Shown one piece after another: positions 44,494 through 52,625 of a stretch of 64,000 bases of DNA. The notes beneath the pieces were generated by a model. The model was not told where the DNA came from, did no database searches, and saw nothing but the letters and a program-made list of their open reading frames with translations. A program made the translations under genes and the position numbers. The DNA comes from Lysinibacillus pinottii (GTDB lineage Bacteria > Bacillota > Bacilli > Bacillales_A > Planococcaceae). Location of the stretch: positions 113,124 through 177,123 of the forward strand of contig NZ_JANTOO010000001.1 of the NCBI RefSeq assembly GCF_024753545.1, written 5' to 3'. The first letter of the stretch is position 1; every line of letters begins with the position of its first letter.

Positions 44494-44694
44494 ATGGATC
44501 CAAAGGAAACACCAGAAGAAAAAAGAGAACGTTTAAGACAAAGTGAACTTAAAAAGAATCCTACTGGTTCTTTAAATGATGGCATTAATAGAGGAATTGG
44601 CGGGAATTTAACTGGTATGGGTTGGAAAGAATCGATTACGTTAATTTTGTTGATATTTGTCGGATATATCATATATAAATTATTTTTTAGTTAA
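44494..44694 (+). CDS. DUF6366-family small membrane protein
   Basis: 66 residues; AGGAGGTTTATCAC precedes the ATG. 'PEEKRERLRQSELKKNPTGSLNDGINR' followed by one C-terminal helix (LILLIFVGYIIYKLFF) is the DUF6366 pattern in Bacillales. Function unknown; probably peripheral with a single C-terminal anchor. Confidence 0.75.
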   Translation: MDPKETPEEKRERLRQSELKKNPTGSLNDGINRGIGGNLTGMGWKESITLILLIFVGYIIYKLFFS

Positions 44695-44767
44695 AATTTC
44701 AGGAAATTATCTATTTTCAGTCTGTTATGTGTTGATATGGAAAAAATAAAGAAAGGGTGATAATAAT

Positions 44768-45101
44768 ATGTTCAAAAAAATCTTAAATTCTATTTTTGCA
44801 CTAGCTATTTTCGGATTTTTGTCAACGGGTACAAGTCATGCAAGTGAGGATTTATTAAGCTCTAAGTTAGATAATGTTTAAGCTTACGTTAAAGTTAGTA
44901 TTACTAATGATTAAACAGGCGAAACAAAATTTTTAGGCCCGAAAATTTTGAAGAATAATCGGAAGGCTAAATCTTTTAGTTCTGACAATGTATCATCTTT
45001 GTTAATCGCTTTATGTATGAAACGGATACGATGCAACATATCGTGAAAATGATAGTTTTTCAATTGAAAGTGAGTACCTTATAAAATCCTCTCAAAATTA
45101 G
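44768..45101 (+). pseudogene. Decayed secreted protein
   Basis: AGAAAGGGTG precedes the ATG at 44768. Signal peptide (FKKILNSIFALAIFGFLSTG) then ASEDLLSSKLDNV and a TAA (44879-44881), AYVKVSITND, a second TAA, TGETKFLGPKILKNN. After a frameshift near 45010 it continues YDATYRENDSFSIESEY to a TAG at 45099. Both TAA codons fit Gln (CAA) with a C to T change. Confidence 0.65.
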
Positions 45102-45240
45102 AGTGATGGCCGCAATAACTAAAATCCCACCCATAAATTCCGTTTTTGGGGTTGTAACAAGCGATTAACAAACCAACCCTCGTTACACAAAAAGTCACAT
45201 TCCCCCCGAAAACCCCCGAAATCAAACAAAAAGCATGTCT

Positions 45241-45277
45241 TTGTACATTCATACAAAACCTTGCTATAATAAGGTTT
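45241..45277 (+). promoter_or_regulatory. Promoter of the bacilliredoxin operon with flanking inverted repeat
   Basis: TTGTAC (45241-45246), 18-base spacer, TATAAT (45265-45270). AAACCTT (45256-45262) and AAGGTTT (45271-45277) flank the -10 box as an inverted repeat, so a regulator could bind over it. Confidence 0.55.
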
Positions 45278-45305
45278 GCGAATACATAGGAAAGAGGGTA
45301 AAAGC

Positions 45306-45737
45306 ATGAACGCTTATGATGAATATATGAAGCAGGTTGTGAAACCAATGCGTGAGGAGCTGGTGGGAGCTGGGTTTACGGAGCTGACGACGGCTGATGC
45401 GGTAAATGAATTTATGGCTGAGACGAAGGGGACTTCGTTAGTAGTCATTAACTCGGTGTGTGGTTGTGCGGCAGGGCTTGCTCGTCCAGCAGCGCGAGAG
45501 GCGATTGCGGCAGTGAAGCCAGATCATCTTGTGACAGTGTTTGCGGGGCAGGACCCAGAGGCGACTGCGGCGATGCGCGGTTACTTTGAAGATGTGCCAC
45601 CAAGCTCACCTTCCATGGCGATTTTAAAGGATGGAGAATTGGCTTACTTTATTCCACGTGAACAAATTGAAGGCTTCCCTGTGGAGCAAATTGTTGCTCA
45701 TTTAACGGGCGTGCTAGAGCAAACATGCGAGCAATAA
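45306..45737 (+). CDS. brxA: Bacilliredoxin BrxA (YphP family)
   Basis: 143 residues from the ATG at 45306 (AAAGAGGG upstream). The family motif VCGCAAG supplies Cys52 and Cys54. 'LARPAAREAI', 'TVFAGQDPEATAAMRGYFEDVPPSSPSMAILKDGEL' are the standard blocks. The N-terminus (NAYDEYMKQVVKPMREEL) is closer to YphP/BrxA than to YqiW/BrxB. The protein removes bacillithiol from S-bacillithiolated proteins after oxidative stress. Its last 13 bases overlap the next gene, indicating an operon. Confidence 0.9.
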   Translation: MNAYDEYMKQVVKPMREELVGAGFTELTTADAVNEFMAETKGTSLVVINSVCGCAAGLARPAAREAIAAVKPDHLVTVFAGQDPEATAAMRGYFEDVPPSSPSMAILKDGELAYFIPREQIEGFPVEQIVAHLTGVLEQTCEQ

Positions 45738-46513
45738 ATACGATTGTAACAACAGCGGGCAGACCAGACGAGGAATCGATGGCGCTCGCTGCTTTTGCAT
45801 GTCAAACATTAGGAGCTGCGTTTGAGCCGAGGAAAAAGCGCTCTGTTTGGAAGATGTCACAGGAATTTCAGGCGAATATCCTAGTAGCAGGGAAGAATCG
45901 CTATGATTATTATGCTTTTGGGGCAGGAGAGCCGTTTTTCTTCCATCCTAATTCTGCGGCGTTTCGCTTAAAACGGATCGCTCGAGGTGAGGCGGAGCCA
46001 TTTTTAGAGGCTGCCCAGCTTCAGCTAGGTGATACAGTGCTGGATTGTACGCTTGGGCTAGCGGCGGATGCCATGTTGGCGGCTTATATCGTCGGGGAAA
46101 CAGGGCGCATAGTAGGCTTGGAAGCGAATCCAAATGTGGCCTTCGTTGTGGGGCAAGGGATGCAAACTTATGATACAACAGAGCTACCATTAACGGCCTG
46201 TATGCGACAAATCGAGGTCGTCCATGCCGAGGCAGTCCGTTATTTAAAAGAATTGCCAGCGAATGCGTTTGATGTCGTTTATATGGATCCTATGTTCGAA
46301 GAAGTGATTGAAGAGTCCAATAATTTCGAGGCATTGCGCTTAGCAGGTGAGCATGTTAGTTTAACCGATGAATGGGTGCAAGAAGCGATGCGGGTCGCTA
46401 AAAAGAGAGTGGTGCTGAAAGCCCATTTTCGATCAGAATGGTTTAGGAAATATCATTTTCAGCAATATGAGCGAGTGACAGCTAAGTTTCATTATGGTGT
46501 TCTGGAAGTGTAG
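45725..46513 (+). CDS. Class I SAM-dependent methyltransferase (RsmJ-like)
   Basis: 262 residues. 'DTVLDCTLGLAADAMLAAYIVG' is the SAM-binding motif and 'DVVYMDPMFEE' resembles the RsmJ-type 'DVVYLDPMFP' catalytic loop. In B. subtilis a similar protein is YpiP. The substrate may be RNA; this is inferred. The ATG at 45725 lies inside the brxA end (13-base overlap), so the two are translationally linked. Confidence 0.85.
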   Translation: MRAINTIVTTAGRPDEESMALAAFACQTLGAAFEPRKKRSVWKMSQEFQANILVAGKNRYDYYAFGAGEPFFFHPNSAAFRLKRIARGEAEPFLEAAQLQLGDTVLDCTLGLAADAMLAAYIVGETGRIVGLEANPNVAFVVGQGMQTYDTTELPLTACMRQIEVVHAEAVRYLKELPANAFDVVYMDPMFEEVIEESNNFEALRLAGEHVSLTDEWVQEAMRVAKKRVVLKAHFRSEWFRKYHFQQYERVTAKFHYGVLEV

Positions 46514-46578
46514 GGGCTTGTTTTTAGACAGGCCTCTATTTAACTAGATTGTAATAAGAAGGAGGCTCCAAATCCCAT

Positions 46579-47151
46579 ATGACGATTAACGAAATTAGAA
46601 CCCCTTTTGAACTAGATTTACTAGCCAAAGCACAATCTTTGAAAACTACAAAGCCTCCGAGTCCATGGGAACATGAAACGGTAATTACTGCCAATGGTGT
46701 CCTAGCATGTGGATGGGATCAAGATGAAAATATCATCCTCATAAGTGGGTCTGGCTTTAGTGTTACTGAACCGATAACGGGTCTTCGTCTTCATCGAGAA
46801 CGAGATAAGGAATTGACGGAGGACTGTGTCAGTGAAGACCGCTTAATTTTTCACTCTCCGATATCAAAAAAGCCTACCGCCATTTTTGGCTTGGAAGCGG
46901 GAGATGGGATACATGTGACACCGGATGGCTGGCAGGTTGAAGTCATTTACCCGTGGTGGCCACGTGCAACAGTAGTACTCGATTATCTATTTACACCTCG
47001 TTATAGCTATTTGAACCATGCTACAGCTATTGATATACAGCGTTTGGATGGTGCTATAAAATGTGGGTTTTCTCCTTCCGGTAAACATGTAATGATTATG
47101 GGATCAGGTGGTGCCTTCATCTATTCAAGAAAAGAATGCCATTCAATATAG
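46579..47151 (+). CDS. Conserved hypothetical protein, 190 aa
   Basis: AAGGAGG lies close before the ATG. Soluble protein with a likely beta-propeller or WD-like character: 'VLACGWDQDENIILISGSGFSV', 'WWPRATVVLDYLFTPRYSY', 'SPSGKHVMIMGSGGAFIYSRK'. The paired 'ISGSGFS' and 'MGSGGAF' turns suggest an internal repeat. No family recognised. Confidence 0.7.
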   Translation: MTINEIRTPFELDLLAKAQSLKTTKPPSPWEHETVITANGVLACGWDQDENIILISGSGFSVTEPITGLRLHRERDKELTEDCVSEDRLIFHSPISKKPTAIFGLEAGDGIHVTPDGWQVEVIYPWWPRATVVLDYLFTPRYSYLNHATAIDIQRLDGAIKCGFSPSGKHVMIMGSGGAFIYSRKECHSI

Positions 47152-47210
47152 GAACTCAATTGATTTTTGTCCTATAATTCGAATGGTGCTAACAGATTTT
47201 AAATTAGTGC

Positions 47211-47239
47211 TTTACATTTTTAATGTAGAGTGCTATAAT
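47211..47239 (+). promoter_or_regulatory. Near-consensus promoter in front of a dead gene
   Basis: TTTACA (47211-47216), 17-base spacer, TATAAT (47234-47239) with a TGC extension. The only downstream gene within 300 bases is the pseudogene at 47276. Confidence 0.7.
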
Positions 47240-47275
47240 TGGAAACGTGCTATTTTAGGTGGCATATTTCAGTAA

Positions 47276-47497
47276 TCTGGCATTCTGCTTTTTGTTTTTG
47301 TAGATACTTATTCACACTGGCGCATGCTTTGGGGCTGCAAGGACGCAAAAGATGGTAGGGTTTGCGTTGCTTAAGTTAGAGAGCACACAGTGGAATTTTA
47401 CCGCGGTGATGAAACAACTATTGTTTCAAGATAATATTCCCCAGATGATTGGGTTGAGACTTTTACAATTTACGAAAATGTTACCTATAAATACTAA
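47276..47497 (+). pseudogene. Decayed short gene with two TAA stops
   Basis: One frame reads FVFVDTYSHWRMLWG, CKDAKDGRVCVA, TAA (47372), VREHTVEFYRGDETTIVSR, TAA (47432), YSPDDWVETFTIYENV to the TAA at 47495. All parts are in the same frame, so the gene is broken only by the stops, both compatible with CAA (Gln) to TAA. Family unknown. Terminators follow. Confidence 0.6.
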
Positions 47498-47498
47498 A

Positions 47499-47580
47499 GG
47501 GGTAGTTTCGCATGAGCGAGGCTGCCCCTTGTCTAATTGATGAACGCTGTCGCAAGAGTTGCTGGCAGTTTTTTTTGTTG
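47499..47580 (+). terminator. Two successive terminator hairpins
   Basis: First, GGGGTAG...CTGCCCC (47499-47528). Second, CTG-CGCAA/TTGC-CAG around 47549-47578, with eight T. They isolate the dead gene from the AbiEii-like gene. Confidence 0.8.
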
Positions 47581-47710
47581 CCAAAATTATGCTGGTATAC
47601 ATTGCCGTTTACTATGCTAGACAAATAAGTAATAATGAAAGCAAGAATTTTAGTAAAAGTCAAAATTCTATAGTTGAAAATCTGAAAAATCAAAAAGGTG
47701 AGGGAAGTTT

Positions 47711-48502
47711 ATGGAGAAAATCAATACACAATCAGCAGATGTAATCACACAATTAACAAAAATGGCAGAAATGAAGAATGCAAGCATTGAGCAATTAATA
47801 CCGTTTTATTGTCAGGAAAGACTTCTCAACCGTTTATCAACATCATCCTATTATGATCAATTTTACATAGAAGGGGATTTTTTATTCTTTACATTGGCTG
47901 AAGGAGTAGGGATGCCACCAAATGAACTAACGCTTACAGCCCAACAAAGCGCTTATCAAAACGACTTGGTTCAACAGGCATTTGCAGAAATTTGTTCGAT
48001 TAAGATACCAGAGGACGGTGTTCAATTTTTCGAAAATGACATAGAAAGTATCATAATGGATACGAGTATTCACTTGAAAATACCAGCTACATTGGGCTCT
48101 ATCACTACATACATAGAAGTAAAAATAACCTTTATAGAAAATCGAGTCGCACCACAGATCATTACTTCCCCATCAGTGCTAGACATGAAGCCAGCGGAGC
48201 TCTATACATATCCAATTGAATATGTAGTTGCCCAAGCCCTGCTTGACATTTACCAATATCCAGCTGTGACCTCAAAGGTCGTATTGGATATAGAGAGGGT
48301 ACTACAAACACAACACATAGAAGGTCGTAAATTACAGGCTTATCTTGAAGAAATGCTTGATCAACATCGTCTGACATTAGAGGTAACACCTATACTAGAA
48401 AAAGGAATCGTTAAGCAATTTTTCGATCCCATATATGAAGCCATGATAGCAGATGGAGAGTTTTTTAAACAATGGAATAGTAAGGAGCAAGCTTGGCAAT
48501 AA
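47711..48502 (+). CDS. AbiEii/AbiGii-like nucleotidyltransferase-fold protein, degenerate site
   Basis: 263 residues. The N-terminal half matches AbiEii in order: an N-terminal helix pair, 'IPFYCQERLLNRLSTSSYYDQFYIEGDFLFF' (usual: ERFLxRLS...FxLKGGxLLY), then 'ICSIKIPEDGVQF' and 'VLDMKPAELYTYPIEYVVAQ'. The motif normally reading KGG is EGD (54-56), and the 'R.T.DIDF' motif is replaced by 'MPPNELTLTAQQ', so the metal-binding Asp pair is lost. AbiEii toxins phosphorylate or nucleotidylate tRNA; this one probably cannot. No AbiEi antitoxin is adjacent. Confidence 0.7.
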   Translation: MEKINTQSADVITQLTKMAEMKNASIEQLIPFYCQERLLNRLSTSSYYDQFYIEGDFLFFTLAEGVGMPPNELTLTAQQSAYQNDLVQQAFAEICSIKIPEDGVQFFENDIESIIMDTSIHLKIPATLGSITTYIEVKITFIENRVAPQIITSPSVLDMKPAELYTYPIEYVVAQALLDIYQYPAVTSKVVLDIERVLQTQHIEGRKLQAYLEEMLDQHRLTLEVTPILEKGIVKQFFDPIYEAMIADGEFFKQWNSKEQAWQ

Positions 48503-48504
48503 AA

Positions 48505-48768
48505 ATACTACCCTTGCGAATAATAATGAGCTGCACCCCAATTGTTAGATATGGGCTACTGAGGTAATGCAAAAAATCATTTCCAACGGTATCGCAATAG
48601 GGGATAATAAAGGTGATTTTTAAAGACTTCAACCACAACCCGTGCAGAATTGGCGATAATAATGAATTGTCTCCTTAACAAGCTAGGGTATATATAAACA
48701 AGCCGTTGGAGCATAATATAGCAGTTATCAGTTATAGTAAGACCCTGAACATACGTAAATATGGTTTT
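48505..48768 (+). other. Intergenic region, nothing recognised
   Basis: 260 bases before a terminator. No supported open frame. Confidence 0.4.
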
Positions 48769-48812
48769 ATAAGAGCATCATTCCTGAAAAGGATGATGCT
48801 CTTTATTTTTAA
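48769..48812 (+). terminator. Strong terminator
   Basis: AAGAGCATCAT/ATGATGCTCTT perfect outer stem with inner CC/GG, then T-rich. Confidence 0.9.
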
Positions 48813-49031
48813 TTTAGAATAGGAACTGGAGCAGATCGAGTCGAATAGAAAGCTCTTTATTCTTTATCAAATTACCAATGTAAGCTGATTGATGGTGTTA
48901 AATTACATTTCTTGAAACTCATTTCATTAAGATTCGTTCTATAAAATGGTACTAAAAAAAGGATAAAGAATATATTTTTGGAATCTAATCTAATATATTA
49001 TTCCTGCTAAATAATACACGAGGTGAGTGTG

Positions 49032-49616
49032 GTGGCATTTGATAATAGAAAAACGACGTTCATTTATATGGTACGGCACGGTGAATCTCCGTATGTTGGA
49101 AATGAACGGACAAGAGGGTTAACTGTGAAAGGACATTTAGGTGCTCAAAGTATAGCTGATGTGTTAAAGAGTGAAGGAATCGATATTATCCTATCCAGTC
49201 CATATACTCGTTCAATATTAACTGTTGAGCCATTAGCTAAACAATTGAGTCAGGAAGTGATCGTTTGTGAAGAATTAAAAGAGAGAATTTTTTCTTCAGA
49301 AGAAAAGCGATTACCTGATAGTCAATTATTTCCTCTATTGGAGAAATCCTTCTTGGACCCCAATTTTGCAATAGAGGGTGGAGAATCGAATACCGATTGT
49401 CAAACAAGAGCTGTAAGAGCTTTAAAAGAGCTATTAATTACTTATGAGGGACAAAAAGTAGTAATAGGAACTCATGCATTAGTCATGACCTTAATGATGG
49501 GATACTTTCATGAAACGTACAATTTAGATTTTTTGCTACAAACAACCAAGCCGGATATATACAAAATGGAATTTAGGGGACAGCAATTGGTGGGTGTTAA
49601 GAGGCTAGGCATGTAG
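49032..49616 (+). CDS. Histidine phosphatase-family protein
   Basis: 194 residues from the GTG at 49032, which fits the AGGTGA site at 49020-49025 better than earlier GTGs. 'IYMVRHGES' is the catalytic RHG motif with the phospho-His, 'SSPYTRSILT' the second Arg region, and 'VIGTHALVM' the second catalytic His. The family includes phosphoglycerate mutases and many phosphatases. The target is unknown. A terminator follows. Confidence 0.85.
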   Translation: MAFDNRKTTFIYMVRHGESPYVGNERTRGLTVKGHLGAQSIADVLKSEGIDIILSSPYTRSILTVEPLAKQLSQEVIVCEELKERIFSSEEKRLPDSQLFPLLEKSFLDPNFAIEGGESNTDCQTRAVRALKELLITYEGQKVVIGTHALVMTLMMGYFHETYNLDFLLQTTKPDIYKMEFRGQQLVGVKRLGM

Positions 49617-49691
49617 TAAGGACGGCTAATGCATGTGCTTAAAGTTTGGTTATAGAAATCATATGTTAATAGACCAGTTTAGATTGAGCAG

Positions 49692-49730
49692 TTGGTTTCC
49701 TGAACGCACAGGAAACCGACTTTTTTTGGC
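49692..49730 (+). terminator. Strong terminator
   Basis: GGTTTCCTG/CAGGAAACC perfect stem then seven T. Confidence 0.9.
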
Positions 49731-49794
49731 TTAATTTTATGTGCTAGATACATCTATCGTTGCCAATAGAAAACAACTATCATCGATAATTTTT

Positions 49795-49899
49795 TTATGA
49801 TAAAAAATGTTCAAGCAGTTTTTCAATTTCTTCCAATGAATAAATAGAGAATTTTTTATTTTTATAGCTTATAGGGCCCTCATTTCTGTTCGTGTTCAT
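49795..49899 (-). CDS. Short peptide, 34 aa
   Basis: MNTNRNEGPISYKNKKFSI, then YSLEEIEKLLEHFLS. GGAGGGCATA directly precedes the ATG. Basic first half and an amphipathic second half. Too short for domain recognition; the ribosome site is the main evidence. Confidence 0.45.
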   Translation of the reverse strand: MNTNRNEGPISYKNKKFSIYSLEEIEKLLEHFLS

Positions 49900-50099
49900 T
49901 ATGCCCTCCAATAGATTAATAGTTTAATTCAAAAATTTTTGCAGGTTACTGTGGTGACGCTACGAGGAAAGCTTTCCAAATCGCTCTTTAACGAAGTAGA
50001 AAGGTGAAAAATAATGTAAAATATTTGAAATAATTGCATGGATAATATATTCTAATATGGTAATCAATTACCAATTAATTGATTTCAAGGAGGTTATTT

Positions 50100-50324
50100 A
50101 TGAAAATAACAGAAGGCTACGGCAAAGTGATGATAGATGATTTTGAATTTTATGGTGAAATGAAACAAGATAAATGTTCTAAATGCAAATGTAATTTATT
50201 ATATTACGATGATTTTGATGCTTATTTTTGTCCTAAATGTAATAGTTGGACTGAATCAACATGTAGTGATCCTACTTGCAAGTATTGCTCTAGTCGACCA
50301 GAAACACCGTTAACTCGCATATAA
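50100..50324 (+). CDS. Small zinc-ribbon protein
   Basis: 74 residues from the ATG at 50100 (AGGAGGTT upstream). Cys pairs at 'CSKCKC', 'CPKC' and 'CSDPTCKYC' form one or two zinc sites. 'FEFYGEMKQD' precedes them. It could be a nucleic-acid- or protein-binding ribbon; no family recognised. Confidence 0.7.
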   Translation: MKITEGYGKVMIDDFEFYGEMKQDKCSKCKCNLLYYDDFDAYFCPKCNSWTESTCSDPTCKYCSSRPETPLTRI

Positions 50325-50329
50325 CGAAA

Positions 50330-50882
50330 TTAAACTCGAGAACTTAACCAGCTTTCAATTTCTGTGATGGCGTGCTAACTTGGCCCTACAAGGAAGGCAC
50401 ACGGGTGGTGCTTTAATGAAAAGAGGATTTAACGTATACATAGATAAACTTAAAAACATTCCCAAATTAAAGTTTGGAGAGAAATCGAAATTCGAGAAAT
50501 GCTGTTAAGCCAACATTTCATGGATTTTCCTTTGATTATTGTTTATACAGCTTTGATGTGTAAGTGTGTTTGCTGAATAAAAACCTGTATATTGACGCTT
50601 TAAAACTACATTTTCTATCGTTCCTATACTTCAATTATAGGGTCTTTAAGTGATAAACGATATTCAACAATCGGGAACATTTCTTTAATAAGGAATGTGA
50701 AGAATGTCCAACGTGCTGCTACGATTTTTACAATGAACTGAATGGTATTAAAAAGCAATTGTAAAAAAATGAAAAACCTTGCGCTTTCCATATAAGAGGG
50801 CACATAGTTTTTCATTTAGGTTTAATTCAACGATGAGTGGGTCCTGAGAAATAAAATTTTTAATTACTATATATTGGATTTC
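50330..50882. other. Intergenic region with gene debris
   Basis: A short frame (50416-50508) reads MKRGFNVYIDKLKNI, and a minus-strand frame at 50624-50815 reads hydrophobic sequence without a ribosome site. Both are probably remnants. Confidence 0.35.
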
Positions 50883-50987
50883 TTAAGCTTCATAAGGTAA
50901 ATCTAGTGTTGTAATAATTGAGTCGTGACCAGTAACAATTAGCGTAGCTAATAGAGCAAGAATTAATACTGTTTTTAATTTTTTCAT
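50883..50987 (-). CDS. PapR-like exported signalling peptide, 34 aa
   Basis: Reads MKKLKTVLILALLATLIVT, a signal-peptide-like head, and GHDSIITTLDLPYEA. AAGGAGAATATCAA is a good ribosome site. The end LDLPYEA closely resembles the PapR signalling peptides of the B. cereus group, whose active C-termini read DLPFEF or similar. Such precursors are secreted, trimmed and re-imported to activate the PlcR regulator. A PlcR-like receptor fragment starts within 20 bases on the other strand. The resemblance is by eye; the peptide could be another kind of exported leader. Confidence 0.6.
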   Translation of the reverse strand: MKKLKTVLILALLATLIVTGHDSIITTLDLPYEA

Positions 50988-51005
50988 TTGATATTCTCCT
51001 TTTAA

Positions 51006-51416
51006 GTATATTTAAAGGTAAAGTTTATCTATGCAACGAATAATGATTATAAATCCGCATTGGTTTACTATAATAAAATCAATTTAGAGCTACTTAATGA
51101 AACTTCACCAAAAATGAGCAGGGACGTTTATATATTAAGAGTTATTTATAATAAATCCAAAACTTTCTATGATATGAAGTCATATAAGGAAGCAATAGAT
51201 TTACTACAAGAAGGGATTAAACGATCTGTCAAATTAGAAAATATGTCTTTTCTTGGTCACTATAATTATTATTTAGCAAAATGTTATGAACGTGTTGGAG
51301 AAAATAAGGATTTAATAAACACGCATTATAAGAATGCAGGATTCTTCTTTAAATTATTAAATAATTCTTTGTATTATCAAATTGTCTACCATGAGCAAAG
51401 GCACTTGTTCACATGA
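51006..51416 (+). pseudogene. Truncated PlcR-like TPR regulator
   Basis: The frame is open from 51006 and reads KFIYATNNDYKSALVYYNK, then 'YILRVIYNKSKTFYDMKSYKEAIDLLQEGIKRSVKLENMSF' and 'HYKNAGFFFKLLNN'. These TPR helices resemble the C-terminal peptide-sensing half of PlcR/NprR ('RYNHAKALYLDSRYEESL', 'AYKKASFFFDIL'). The N-terminal helix-turn-helix and the first TPRs are gone. An internal TTG at 51060 has no ribosome site. A terminator follows. Confidence 0.6.
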
Positions 51417-51429
51417 TATGTATAAAAAA

Positions 51430-51473
51430 TTGCTACCCTATGAATCAGGTAAAAGGGGAGCTTTTTTTTATTT
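51430..51473 (+). terminator. Terminator
   Basis: GCTACCC/GGGGAGC stem with long loop and nine T. Confidence 0.7.
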
Positions 51474-51655
51474 ACCCACTCTTCATAATTCATATACCTC
51501 CTAGTGAAACATTCTTATATCCTATTCTTACCCATTTCTAAGGCTAAATGGGTAAATATAAGTATCTTTATATTTTTCACTTCAGATCGAAATGATTTTT
51601 TACAATATTTGTATTATTATGAGTACATCCTTAAACGCAAAGGGGGGAAATGATG

Positions 51656-51709
51656 ATGAAAAAGCCATTATTGGTACGCAAATCAAAAATCTATGTTTAT
51701 AATGGTTGA
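51656..51709 (+). CDS. Possible 17-residue basic peptide
   Basis: GGGGGG lies 8 bases before the last of three ATGs; the frame reads MKKPLLVRKSKIYVYNG. It could be a leader peptide or a chance frame. The ribosome site is the only support. Confidence 0.25.
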   Translation: MKKPLLVRKSKIYVYNG

Positions 51710-51901
51710 TTTTTGAAGTTGCTGTAATCTGTAACTAGATACTTAATGTTATGGGTTACTGAGGGTGTTTATTTGCGTAAGTGAAAGTAATTATTTTAAT
51801 AGTCTAGTTATTTGGTTGACAGGCTAAAAACATCAATAGACTAGAATTATATGACTCTGTCGTTATTTCATTATAATTTAATTAGAAGGGTGTATGATAT
51901 C

Positions 51902-52612
51902 ATGGTTTTAAAGAAATTAGTACTTTCAGTTTCATGCGCAGTTATGACTTTCGGTTTAATAGGCACATCAACATCATTTGCCGCAGAGAAAAAGGATACT
52001 ATTAGCTTAGAGGCGAGTCAAATTTCACAGTTTACACCAGAACAACAAAATATTGCAGATGAAGTGGTGACACAACTTCAAGCAATTAATGAAGTATTAA
52101 TAGGGTTAGACACTGAGAAACAACAAGAAGATTTTTTAGGTGCACTATTTGACCCTAATTTTAGTACAGATCAATTAGATAGTAATATTGTATTAGCAGA
52201 AAATGCTAAAGAAGTAACGGTTTTAAATGACATGTTTGAAGAACTTGGATCTCCTGTTCATTTTTCAGCAGATGTCAAATCTGTTATAGTAGAGGAGAAT
52301 GGTGATTTAGTTGCTATTAAAAAATCTGGGGAAAATGAAATTATGCCATTAGGTTTTTGGGGAGATCTTTGGGACGACATAAAGGTTATAGCTGGTAAAA
52401 CTTGGGATATAGCTAAATGTGGAGCTGCCATTACAGCAGTATTTGTTCCAGGAGCGGCTGCCTATAAAGCAATTAAAGGATTAGGCGGAGTTAAAGCTAC
52501 TGTTCAATTATTAGCTAAAGCATCAACTACTAGCGATTGGTTAGCAATTGGTGGAGGAGCGGCTGCTGAAATTTTAGGTATCGATGGAGTTCAAACCTAT
52601 TGCTTTGAATAA
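51902..52612 (+). CDS. Secreted toxin-like precursor with hydrophobic C-terminal domain
   Basis: 236 residues from the ATG at 51902 (GAAGGGTG upstream). Signal peptide (LKKLVLSVSCAVMTFGLIG, cut near FAA-EKK). An acidic middle part (about 28-150) is rich in Asp, Glu and Gln. The last 86 residues begin GFWGDLWDDIKVIAGKTW and are Gly/Ala-rich and amphipathic, with only two cysteines at 173 (AKCGAA) and 234 (QTYCFE), which could form one disulfide. The plan equals the locus at 29815, and a membrane gene follows 13 bases downstream. It resembles SdpC-like peptide precursors; activity is inferred. Confidence 0.65.
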   Translation: MVLKKLVLSVSCAVMTFGLIGTSTSFAAEKKDTISLEASQISQFTPEQQNIADEVVTQLQAINEVLIGLDTEKQQEDFLGALFDPNFSTDQLDSNIVLAENAKEVTVLNDMFEELGSPVHFSADVKSVIVEENGDLVAIKKSGENEIMPLGFWGDLWDDIKVIAGKTWDIAKCGAAITAVFVPGAAAYKAIKGLGGVKATVQLLAKASTTSDWLAIGGGAAAEILGIDGVQTYCFE

Positions 52613-52625
52613 GAGAGGTGTTTAA

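Noticed and set aside
47380..47410. GTGGAATTTTACCGCGG resembles the T-box antiterminator motif
   Set aside because: The same bases are codons of a recognisable decayed gene (VEFYRG), the spacing inside the motif is wrong, and no aminoacyl-tRNA or amino-acid gene follows.
49020..49031. Upstream GTG codons as start of the histidine phosphatase
   Set aside because: They overlap the AGGTGA ribosome site; the GTG at 49032 has better spacing.
50624..50815. Minus-strand hydrophobic frame ending PIIEV
   Set aside because: No ribosome site, no signal pattern and surrounded by debris.
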